A DNA stretch of 43,063 bases from a bacterium (GTDB lineage: Archaea > Nanoarchaeota > Nanoarchaeia > Woesearchaeales > UBA10216), in assembly GCA_024206195.1 (NCBI GenBank), contig JAAGZO010000181.1, forward strand, positions 1 to 43,063, written 5' to 3'. Position 1 is the first letter of the stretch, and every line of letters begins with the position of its first letter. Position numbers and translations under genes: made by a program. The notes under the pieces are model-generated. The model did no database searches. It saw nothing but the letters and a program-made list of their open reading frames with translations, and was not told the origin of the DNA. Positions 15,731 through 23,769 of the stretch are shown in pieces.

Positions 15731-16453
15731 ATGGCAAGACTTTCTAGAACATCATTAAGCGGAGACGGGAACTTGGTTGCTTATTATCCCTTTGATGGCA
15801 ACTCTGACGATGCAAATAATGGAAAGGATGGTACTGATACTAATATGTCCTACGTTTCCGGCAAGTGGAGCCAGGCTGCCGACTTTAACGGGACAACTTC
15901 AAAAATTGTGGTCAGTAGTTTTAGTAATGACTTTTTTTCCAATGAAGGTACTGCTGCTGGGTGGATTAATTTAGATTCCATAGCTAATGCTGAGTGTATT
16001 GTTTCGTTTGATGCTGGAAACACCGCTAAGATTACTGTTGAAGACGTATCTGGCAATGATGCTGATATTAGGTTTACACAGTTCTGTGCTGTAACTGACG
16101 GTATTTGGCAAACAAATAGCAGGGTGACCGTAGTTGGCTCATGGGTTCATCTTGCAGTTATTTATGATCGCTCTGGAGGAGTGGGAGCTAATCCTACTAT
16201 TTACGTTAACGGTTCTTCAGTGGCTATTACAGAGACTCAAACACCGGTGGCAGCTCTTAGAACCAGCATTGACGAGGTTTATTTTGGAACACTAGGTGCT
16301 TCTGGAACAAGTTGGGCGGATGGAAAATTTGACGATTGGGCGTTCTTTGATGATGCCTTAACTCAAGGAGAGATAGATGAATTAGTGGCAGATGAACCAG
16401 CAATTGGGGGAAATCCGATGATATTCAGTAACTCAGGAGTAACAATAGGATGA
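15731..16453 (+). CDS. LamG/concanavalin-A-like lectin domain protein
   Basis: The 240-residue protein is a single LamG-type jelly roll: LVAYYPFDGNSDDANNGKDG opens the domain, FNGTTSKIVV and WVHLAVIYDRSGG are core strands, and FDDWAFFDDALTQGEIDEL is the canonical end. Such domains bind glycans. Two further LamG pieces sit in the 1239-residue protein at 17426. Likely surface-exposed receptor binding or virion decoration. Confidence 0.85.
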   Translation: MARLSRTSLSGDGNLVAYYPFDGNSDDANNGKDGTDTNMSYVSGKWSQAADFNGTTSKIVVSSFSNDFFSNEGTAAGWINLDSIANAECIVSFDAGNTAKITVEDVSGNDADIRFTQFCAVTDGIWQTNSRVTVVGSWVHLAVIYDRSGGVGANPTIYVNGSSVAITETQTPVAALRTSIDEVYFGTLGASGTSWADGKFDDWAFFDDALTQGEIDELVADEPAIGGNPMIFSNSGVTIG

Positions 16454-17421
16454 GAGAAACATTTGGTACATTAATACAAACAAGTAAGGATTTCTGTGTT
16501 GATCCTAAAACAAGCTCAAAAGCAGGTTTAACTAGCACTGAAGCGTTTATTAAAAGAGAGATAAATCGTGCTGTTCAGTTTACTCATAAGAAAATGCAAA
16601 AGGTATTTAAGACTAAGTACCTGCCTAAAACTGCCTCAACAGAAGCTGATGAACAGTATTACGCTTATCCACCAGGTCTTAATGTGATTGATACAGTAAC
16701 AATTGATAATGATACTACCATTCCACCACTTAGAATAATTCAAAATCAAAAGGAGTGGGATTTAATTAATTCTGGTCCAACTACCTCGGGAATACCAAGC
16801 CATATTTATATGAGAGCTAGAGATTACGGCTTGTATCCTATTCCAGGAGATGCCTACACACTAACATTAGTTGGCAGGTTTCACCCAAGAGCTATGAGTG
16901 CTGATGACTATGTAACTGGTACAGCAACAATTACTCAGAATTCACAGGCTTTAACTGGAACTGATACAGTGTGGACTAATAAAATGATAGGGCGTTACTT
17001 TAGTGAGGCTGACAGCAACAGTGATGTGATTGGTGAGTACTACAGAATTGGAGCATTTACTTCTACAACTGCTTTAACTCTAGAGAACTACTTTGAGGAT
17101 ACTGCATTATCTGGATCTAACTATGTCATTGCTGAGTCACCAGATCTTCCAGAAGAAATACATGAATTTATACCCTACAGGGTAGCTTCAGTCTATTACG
17201 GGACGAAGCGTAGAGACTCAAAAAAGGCTCAGGAGTACCTTAACTTCTACTACACAGGCGATTGGTACAATACCCGCCGAAAAGGACAAATAGAAGGCGG
17301 ATTACTAGGATTTATTCAGAGCTATGCACTCGATGGCTCAGATAACACACAGTTAATAAATCTTAACGAACCAGTTAGACATCATTATCTAGCGGAGGAG
17401 TGGGAAGAAGTAACTACATAA
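16450..17421 (+). CDS. Head-tail adaptor (P22 gp4 / T7 gp11-like)
   Basis: The 323-residue protein. A helical N-terminus (FIKREINRAVQFTHKKMQ) is followed by YYAYPPGLNVIDTVTI, PSHIYMRARDYGLYPIPGD and LTLVGRFHPRAM, the pattern of phage adaptor proteins that attach to the portal. The C-terminal EEIHEFIPYRVASVYYGTKR helix is also typical of that family. A 60-residue insertion (about 150-220) interrupts the core. It should form the dodecameric ring that receives the nozzle protein encoded next. Confidence 0.75.
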   Translation: MRETFGTLIQTSKDFCVDPKTSSKAGLTSTEAFIKREINRAVQFTHKKMQKVFKTKYLPKTASTEADEQYYAYPPGLNVIDTVTIDNDTTIPPLRIIQNQKEWDLINSGPTTSGIPSHIYMRARDYGLYPIPGDAYTLTLVGRFHPRAMSADDYVTGTATITQNSQALTGTDTVWTNKMIGRYFSEADSNSDVIGEYYRIGAFTSTTALTLENYFEDTALSGSNYVIAESPDLPEEIHEFIPYRVASVYYGTKRRDSKKAQEYLNFYYTGDWYNTRRKGQIEGGLLGFIQSYALDGSDNTQLINLNEPVRHHYLAEEWEEVTT

Positions 17422-17425
17422 TATA

Positions 17426-20400
17426 ATGGCAAAAGCACAACCAAATCAAACAGATTTTTCAGGTGGGATTAGTTCCAGCCCAAAGGTTAGTAAGATTCCC
17501 AACAGTGTTGGGTTTACTAGAGGAGTAGATCATAGAACGGATCCTTCAAGAATTACTATTAATCCTCGTGCTGAGAAGGAGTTTACGACAGATGCTCTAC
17601 CAATGTGGGGCATTACTGCCTGCACCTATGACTACTCGTACTTACAAAATGGTGACATTTTAAGACGAGATACATCTTGGTCTAAGATTCATACTGCTGG
17701 TGACAGTGTTGGTAATGGATTTTCTTACTTTCCAGAAACTAAAGATATTATTTTTGCTCAAAATACTACTCTTGGAAAAATTACAGATGCTTGTACTACC
17801 ACCAATACAATAACCGATGACTTCCTGGGTGCTCAGGGAGGAGAACCCACAAACACCAAGTCGATTGACTTTGAGGCTTCAAGCTCGATGTATGCCTCGA
17901 GAGCAGATACAGCAAGCACTTCCATTACAGGCGACTTAACGCTGGAAACCTACATTAAGCCTGAATCGTTGCCCAGTACGGGGAACACGATGACTCTGAT
18001 TAGTAAGTGGGATGAGCAGAGTAATAAACGAAGTTATAAATTAGATATTATTACAGCCTCTAACTTTTTTGGGGATGGCAGAGATGGGGCTTTGAGTATC
18101 TCGTCAAATACTACAGAGGATCCGGTTGACGCTAATGTTAAGGTAGGAACTAGCGGAGCTACTACCTTCACCACCGAGAATAGACACGCCTCTTTCTCTT
18201 CGATTGCTTCAGGAGACAAGCTTCTTATTTGGCAGGTTCAGGGAACCAACGCAGGGATTTACCAATTGGTTGATGTAGAGGGTTATTCAGGAGGTACGGT
18301 TACTATCTCAAGTACGCTAGATGTAGCTTACGCTACTTCAGGGGTAAATGTAGCTTACGTCAGGCTTTTAAAGCAGTATACGAACGTAACAATTAGTGCA
18401 GGGATTACTTACACCTGCAAAGCATGGGATGGAGCTAAAGGGGGGATCATTGGGGGTTACGCAAGTGGTACAGTAACTATTCCTGCTACAGCTACTCAAA
18501 CCGCTAAAGGGAAGGGTTTTAGAGGGGGCAGGGCAGGGCAGAATCCAGATGGCGGGAGTTCGAATAACATAATTGGTGAACAAGGAGAGAATCAAAACAA
18601 CACTCAATCAAGAACAACAACATCAAACGGAGTAGCTGGAGGTGGAGGAGGAGCTGAGGACTCTTTTGGAGCTGGTGGAATTGGAGGAGCAGGTGCTAAC
18701 ACAGCGCCCGAACAGGAGAGAGCAGAGACAAGGAGAGGGGGATCTACAGGAGGATATTGTGGAACTGCCTTTGGCTCAAGTGATCTTAGTGTTTTAATGC
18801 TCGGAGGAGCAGGTGGTGGAGGAGGTTTTGGTGATGCAGAAAGTGTCAGTTTAACATCATACGGAGGTGGAGGGAACGGGGGTGGAGTTAATGCCTGGTT
18901 TGGAGCTACTTTAACTATAGCCGGAACGGTAACTGCCGATGGAAATGGTGGGCAGGACGGAGACAGAGATCAGGGTCCAGGTGGACCTGGAGCAGGAGGC
19001 AATAACTGGTTTAAAGCACAAACAGCAACACTTGGAAGTAATATAACCGCTAACGGAAGCTCGGAGTCATCAGTTAGTGAGGGTGGTGGTAGTTTCCCAG
19101 GAAGTGGAGACGCAGGAGAGGGCAGGAATGAAATTAACTACCTAACCTCAGTTACGGGTACTGCCTCTCCTACCTTGGTAGAAATTCAGGATGACAATCT
19201 AGGAACAAGTGACGGCTATGCTTTAAGACTACAAATCTCAGATGATGGAACAGCACTAGAATCTTACACACAGAACATAACTGACGAGATTAGCACGGGA
19301 GTGTGGGCTAGGTGGCAAGTAAGCTGGGAAGATACCACTTCAACGGCTTTGTTTTATAAAAGTGGGACTCTCTTAGGCACTAAAGTCGGCTCGATGACCT
19401 CGATTGATGATAATGCTAGCAAGTTTGCAGTTGCGGCTGATTTCGATAGCTCGGGTGATCCTCAAAACTTCTATGACGGGTTAATGGATGATACCAGGGT
19501 CTGGAATGATGTTCGTACAGCCAGTGAGCTACTTACATACAACGGACAGGTATTGGTGGGAACTGAAGCTAATTTAATTGCTTACTACGAGTTTACTGAT
19601 GATGTGACTGACTCTCAAACTGATGGGCTCAATGATCTAACTGCTGCTAATTCTCCAACTTACTCAACAGATGTTCCTTTTAGTGGTGTTACCTCAAGAT
19701 TAGACGAGGATCAAGGAAACACAGATGATACATACTCGGCTACATATACTCTTGGAACTGCAAATGTTGAAGCTGTTGCTAATAGGATTGCTTTTGTTCC
19801 AGATAAAGATCCACAAAAATCAGTTATTCTCTCAGTCGATACTGTGGGTACTGGAAACTGGACAGTTGCGATACACGATGCTTTAAACAGGGAAGTTGCT
19901 ACCGTAACTGTAGTTAATGCAAACATGACAACTGGGTTTTATGAGTTTATCTTTGACAGTGTGTTTAGACCAGTTATTGGAGCTACGTATCACATCCATC
20001 CAACAAGTTCGGTAGCTGATGGTAAAGTTGATATTAAAGCTGGTGAAACTGACTTAGCAGACTCAAGTGAAATATTTGCTTATTTTACAACTCATTATCA
20101 ATTCTTAGTTAGTGACAAGTACCACCCTCACATTCCATTTGCTAGTGCCATGTTTATAGGAAATGAAAGGTACATTGCAAAACTTGAGGCGGGTGATGTT
20201 TATGAGCCGCACGCACTAACACTACAATCTGGGTTTAGAGTTAGGTGTGTAACACAGTGGCGAGAATACATGGTTTTTGGTTGTTGGAAGGGTGACGATA
20301 TAACAGCTTCAGAAGAAGGATTGCTGATTTTTTGGGATGGCATAGGAGACAAAATGGACTTCCCAATTCCCGTACCAGAGGGTGGCGTTAACTCAATGAC

Positions 20401-21145
20401 TACTTATCAAGACACTATTATTTTAGTAGCTGGGTATCAAGGTACTATTTTAGGATACAAGGGAGGGGCTGCGGTTCAGCGCATCAACCATATTCCAAAT
20501 ATTGCTAGAGATAAAAAAGTAGAGATAGCACCAGGATCAATGGCAATGTGGCGCACTTACCTTATGTTTGGCTCTGATCTATCAACTGACTCAGAGTTGA
20601 TTGAAAAGGGTGTTTATACATTGGGTTCGCTAGATAGTACCTATCCATTCTCATTAGGGTTTGAGTACCCAACTTCACTTGGCGATCAGACTGCATCTAC
20701 TGTTAGCCTTGGGATGGTTTATGCATCTGGTCAGAACCTATATATTGGCTGGAAGAACTCTAATTCGTATGGAATTGACAAAGTCTCAGTTACCAATGAT
20801 TGTTATGAGAATGGATCTATAGAGTCTTTAATTAGGGACTTTGGTACTATCTCTAAGGAAAGACAGACACTTGTAGTAAGAGCTGATTTTGAGCCTTTAA
20901 CGAGCGGGCAGAGCGTTAGAACTAAGTATAAGGTTGATCGTGAAGATAGTTGGAACTATGACGATGACTCAGGAAGCCTTGGTTATGAAAGTACAGTGGG
21001 AGCTACAGAAGTTAGGTTTCCAGTTGATGATAAAGGTAAAGAACTACAGATAGGAGTCGATTTAAAAAGCACATCTGGAGTTTCACCAGCTTTCTTGGGT
21101 TGGACAATTGATGTAGAAGCCCTAGAGGGAGAGATTGATGCCTAA
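17426..21145 (+). CDS. Giant nozzle-like tail protein with interrupted LamG domain
   Basis: The 1239-residue protein follows the adaptor, as nozzle proteins (P22 gp10, T7 gp12) do. Residues 1-140 and about 880-1239 look like beta-propeller-type nozzle blades (FLVSDKYHPHIPFASAMF, TQWREYMVFGCWKGDD, MAMWRTYLMFGSDL). Between them lies a LamG domain, half at 145-208 and half at 597-705, split by an insert of about 390 residues: a beta domain, then a very Gly-rich region (400-560). A second LamG-like start is at 713-750. It probably forms the tail tube and carries glycan-binding modules. Confidence 0.75.
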   Translation: MAKAQPNQTDFSGGISSSPKVSKIPNSVGFTRGVDHRTDPSRITINPRAEKEFTTDALPMWGITACTYDYSYLQNGDILRRDTSWSKIHTAGDSVGNGFSYFPETKDIIFAQNTTLGKITDACTTTNTITDDFLGAQGGEPTNTKSIDFEASSSMYASRADTASTSITGDLTLETYIKPESLPSTGNTMTLISKWDEQSNKRSYKLDIITASNFFGDGRDGALSISSNTTEDPVDANVKVGTSGATTFTTENRHASFSSIASGDKLLIWQVQGTNAGIYQLVDVEGYSGGTVTISSTLDVAYATSGVNVAYVRLLKQYTNVTISAGITYTCKAWDGAKGGIIGGYASGTVTIPATATQTAKGKGFRGGRAGQNPDGGSSNNIIGEQGENQNNTQSRTTTSNGVAGGGGGAEDSFGAGGIGGAGANTAPEQERAETRRGGSTGGYCGTAFGSSDLSVLMLGGAGGGGGFGDAESVSLTSYGGGGNGGGVNAWFGATLTIAGTVTADGNGGQDGDRDQGPGGPGAGGNNWFKAQTATLGSNITANGSSESSVSEGGGSFPGSGDAGEGRNEINYLTSVTGTASPTLVEIQDDNLGTSDGYALRLQISDDGTALESYTQNITDEISTGVWARWQVSWEDTTSTALFYKSGTLLGTKVGSMTSIDDNASKFAVAADFDSSGDPQNFYDGLMDDTRVWNDVRTASELLTYNGQVLVGTEANLIAYYEFTDDVTDSQTDGLNDLTAANSPTYSTDVPFSGVTSRLDEDQGNTDDTYSATYTLGTANVEAVANRIAFVPDKDPQKSVILSVDTVGTGNWTVAIHDALNREVATVTVVNANMTTGFYEFIFDSVFRPVIGATYHIHPTSSVADGKVDIKAGETDLADSSEIFAYFTTHYQFLVSDKYHPHIPFASAMFIGNERYIAKLEAGDVYEPHALTLQSGFRVRCVTQWREYMVFGCWKGDDITASEEGLLIFWDGIGDKMDFPIPVPEGGVNSMTTYQDTIILVAGYQGTILGYKGGAAVQRINHIPNIARDKKVEIAPGSMAMWRTYLMFGSDLSTDSELIEKGVYTLGSLDSTYPFSLGFEYPTSLGDQTASTVSLGMVYASGQNLYIGWKNSNSYGIDKVSVTNDCYENGSIESLIRDFGTISKERQTLVVRADFEPLTSGQSVRTKYKVDREDSWNYDDDSGSLGYESTVGATEVRFPVDDKGKELQIGVDLKSTSGVSPAFLGWTIDVEALEGEIDA

Positions 21146-21356
21146 TGAATATGACCATGTGTCGGAAAAGACACCAAACATTTTAACTCAAAAGCACATG
21201 AGATCAGATCAGGGAGTCATTGTACTTGGCACGGCAGCGAACAGACCAACGGCTGGTAATTCCCAGACAATATTCTATTTTGCAACTGATACGTTTGTGA
21301 TGAGTTATTGGGACTCTGCAAATGAGGTTTGGAAAGATGCAAGTGCTTTTACTTAG
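21138..21356 (+). CDS. Small tail-associated protein, 72 residues
   Basis: ATG 21138 overlaps the nozzle gene by eight bases. The segment GTAANRPTAGNSQTIFYFAT and SYWDSANEVWKDA are typical of short domains in phage tail fibres that cap or attach appendages. No enzyme motif. Probably a minor virion protein attached to the tail. Confidence 0.6.
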   Translation: MPNEYDHVSEKTPNILTQKHMRSDQGVIVLGTAANRPTAGNSQTIFYFATDTFVMSYWDSANEVWKDASAFT

Positions 21357-21379
21357 TAAATACTTACTTAATAAATTTA

Positions 21380-21433
21380 TGCTATAATAAGCTGAGGACA
21401 TTTCCAACCTGAGCGGGTTGGTTTTTTTATATT
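21380..21433 (+). promoter_or_regulatory. Promoter with AGGACAT hairpin-U7 leader for 21434
   Basis: TGC-TATAAT at 21380-21388. The predicted +1 at 21395 is exactly the first base of AGGACATTTCC. The hairpin, seven T and a six-base spacer lead to ATG 21434. There is no Shine-Dalgarno sequence outside the hairpin. Confidence 0.7.
21404..21428 (+). terminator. Intrinsic-terminator-like hairpin in leader of 21434
   Basis: CCAACC pairs with GGTTGG (6 bp), loop TGAGCG, followed by exactly seven T. Confidence 0.7.
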
Positions 21434-22189
21434 ATGCCATATCAACCATATAACCCCGACAGTTATCAAAACCCCACTCAACCATCAGGTCTTAATCCTA
21501 CTTTTGGATCAGACGATCAGTTTAATATTCCAGGCAATGCTATTACCCCGTTTAACTTTGGACAGCAGAGAGGCGAGAACACTGGTTTTATCAATGACTT
21601 TACTGGATTCTTACAGGGTCAAGAAACACTGCCTGCTATTCAACAGAGATATGAAAATAGATTTGGTATTCCAGATCTGCGTGAAAATTATTTAAGAACA
21701 AAAGAAGCTGGCGAGATGATTGGTAACCAAATACGAGGACTGCCAGAATCAATTAATCAGCGAACTCAAGAATCAATGATTACTCAGGGTCAAAGAGATA
21801 AAATTTTAAACAAAGAAGCTGGGAACTTAATTGATATCTTTAATTCACTTGGTCAGATAACAGAGTCAATTGGCAATAGATTAGCAATGGGAGAACAGAA
21901 TCTCAATCAAGCAGCAAAACTTGAAATGGCACAACTACAGAAGGACACTCAGCCGTGGTTAATGAAGTATGAGCTTATGAACATTATGCAGACTCGTGAG
22001 TTCACTGGTTGGGGAACTGTGCAGTCACTAGAATTAAATAGGCTTTTTGCCAATCAAGCCTCTGGACTTGATTGGGATCAGGGTAAAGAAGATCGCCTCA
22101 ACAAACTAGCCATGCAGGAGAATCAGTTTGCCCACGAACTTAATTTATTAGAAAAAGAAAGTCAATATTTTTTAGATTTGTGGGGATAA
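21434..22189 (+). CDS. Putative internal virion protein, 251 residues
   Basis: The first 60 residues are Pro/Asn/Gly-rich and disordered; the rest is Gln/Glu-rich helix with no membrane segment. It heads a group of four genes whose products all start Met-Pro and lie where podoviruses encode internal ejection proteins. A virion core or ejection role is inferred from position and composition. Confidence 0.55.
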   Translation: MPYQPYNPDSYQNPTQPSGLNPTFGSDDQFNIPGNAITPFNFGQQRGENTGFINDFTGFLQGQETLPAIQQRYENRFGIPDLRENYLRTKEAGEMIGNQIRGLPESINQRTQESMITQGQRDKILNKEAGNLIDIFNSLGQITESIGNRLAMGEQNLNQAAKLEMAQLQKDTQPWLMKYELMNIMQTREFTGWGTVQSLELNRLFANQASGLDWDQGKEDRLNKLAMQENQFAHELNLLEKESQYFLDLWG

Positions 22190-22190
22190 T

Positions 22191-23066
22191 ATGCCTTGGA
22201 ACTTTAACAATCTGTCTGAGGTTGAAGAGTTTAGAAAACTTGCTATATCTAAAGGCATGAGTTCAGGCGATGTTGACTCTTTTATTAGCAGTAAAAAGCT
22301 ACCTGCCCCTAAGATGCCAAACTTGTCCATTAGTAGTTCGGGTGAGTTAAGTTCGCCAGTAACTTCAATCATACAGCCGACAACCAAGAACACACTGCCA
22401 ACAACTCCAAGCTTAGCGCAGGATCCAGCACAAGGGTTAACACAAACTACTCAAACACCAGATGTTTCTAAACCAAAACCATCATCTGGATTTTCAATGG
22501 GAGATATGTTGGTTCCAGATCAGAAAAAAGACTTGCAGGACTTAGGGGGTTCTCTGCCGAGTCCAAAATTAGAAATAACACCAACTCCGTCACCAACAGA
22601 ACAGGAGTTAAAAATACCAAGTGTTCAACAACCAGCCCTAAAACCAACATATCAAGTGCCAGACGATCAGATTGAGAAAATTAATTCTCTTTCTAGTGAG
22701 ACTAAAGAACCAATGTTAGAATTATTACAAAAAGGCAATGAGGCATTTGCAGATTCGCAGTATGAGCCGTTTATTTTTGAAGCCTTTAGAAGTAACGAGA
22801 GGCAGGCTCAACTATATGCTCAAGGCAGAACTAAGGGCGGAAATATAGTTACTAAAGCTAGACCGGGGCAAAGTCCTCACAATGTTGGAAAGGCGGTAGA
22901 TATCTACTTTAGAGATAAAAAGACTGGAAAAACCCTAGATCCAGATAAAGCTCAAAGTATGGGATTATATAAAAAAATGGGTAAAGTAGGAAAAGCTCTC
23001 GGACTTACCCACGGAGGCACTGACTGGGGATGGGACGACCCCCACTTTGAATTATCGAATTTTTAA
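22191..23066 (+). CDS. Virion protein with M15 (VanY-like) D,D-peptidase domain
   Basis: The 291-residue protein. Residues 1-36 (NLSEVEEFRKLAISKGMSSG) are a short helical module also found at the start of 23770-25929. A Pro/Thr/Ser-rich linker (about 40-165) leads to a C-terminal peptidase: FEAFRSNERQ, SPHNVGKAVDIYF (zinc ligands His230 and Asp237) and DDPHFE (His285). This is the LAS/VanY metallopeptidase signature, cutting peptidoglycan stem peptides. As a virion-linked enzyme it would help DNA entry through the wall; it is separate from the CHAP endolysin. Confidence 0.85.
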   Translation: MPWNFNNLSEVEEFRKLAISKGMSSGDVDSFISSKKLPAPKMPNLSISSSGELSSPVTSIIQPTTKNTLPTTPSLAQDPAQGLTQTTQTPDVSKPKPSSGFSMGDMLVPDQKKDLQDLGGSLPSPKLEITPTPSPTEQELKIPSVQQPALKPTYQVPDDQIEKINSLSSETKEPMLELLQKGNEAFADSQYEPFIFEAFRSNERQAQLYAQGRTKGGNIVTKARPGQSPHNVGKAVDIYFRDKKTGKTLDPDKAQSMGLYKKMGKVGKALGLTHGGTDWGWDDPHFELSNF

Positions 23067-23078
23067 TGTAAGGAAATT

Positions 23079-23768
23079 ATGCCAATACCAAACGCACCAG
23101 CATCAATGGATGAGTTTAAACAACAAGCTCAGAATTTTATAACCAGAGCTAGGGCTGAGGGAAAGGATGAGATTGGAATTAGCAACACTCTGAAGTTTAT
23201 GTACATGATGACTCAAGATAATATTGAACAACGAGAATCAAGTGAAATGACTCCATATGAAGAGGCTCAAATTGATATTGAACAACAAAAATTAGATAAA
23301 GGAAAATGGGCATTAGTTAAGGATGCTGACGACAATCTTGTTTGGAGTAATGCGGAAACACAAGAAACAAAACCAGCAGGTGGAGTTGACGATTCTAATT
23401 TTTTTACAGATATCGAAGCTGAAGGAACAGACGATGGTAGCGGTGTTGGAGACGCTCCCGGTGGACTTGATGAGCTTGATATAGATGAACTATTTAACAC
23501 TACAAGTAGCACTCAACAAAATACCACTCCTCAGTACATTATTGATGCAATGAATCGGATAGAGCAAATTGATAACCCATCTAGAAAAGATCCTATCACT
23601 GGCGAGGTTGTTCAAAATCTAGATTTGAGCGGGGTTAATTTTAGTGGAACCGATTTTAGTGGAATAGATCTAGGTGCAACTAATTTTAGTAGACCTGGCT
23701 TTGGACAACCACAAAATATTAACAGACTAAACTTTGGAGGTAGTTATACTCCCTATACCTACAGATAA
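23079..23768 (+). CDS. Virion protein with C-terminal pentapeptide-like repeats
   Basis: The 229-residue protein. A helical N-terminus (DEFKQQAQNFITRARAEGKD) is followed by an acidic linker and a C-terminal LDLSGVNFSGTDFSGIDLG stretch, consistent with pentapeptide repeats (A[D/N]LXX pattern) forming a short right-handed quadrilateral helix. Start has a GTAAGGAAATT ribosome-binding site. Member of the Met-Pro group of putative internal virion proteins. Confidence 0.55.
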   Translation: MPIPNAPASMDEFKQQAQNFITRARAEGKDEIGISNTLKFMYMMTQDNIEQRESSEMTPYEEAQIDIEQQKLDKGKWALVKDADDNLVWSNAETQETKPAGGVDDSNFFTDIEAEGTDDGSGVGDAPGGLDELDIDELFNTTSSTQQNTTPQYIIDAMNRIEQIDNPSRKDPITGEVVQNLDLSGVNFSGTDFSGIDLGATNFSRPGFGQPQNINRLNFGGSYTPYTYR

Positions 23769-23769
23769 T

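Noticed and set aside
17422..17427. TATAAT overlapping the start codon of 17426
   Set aside because: It overlaps the ATG itself, so it cannot serve that gene as a promoter.
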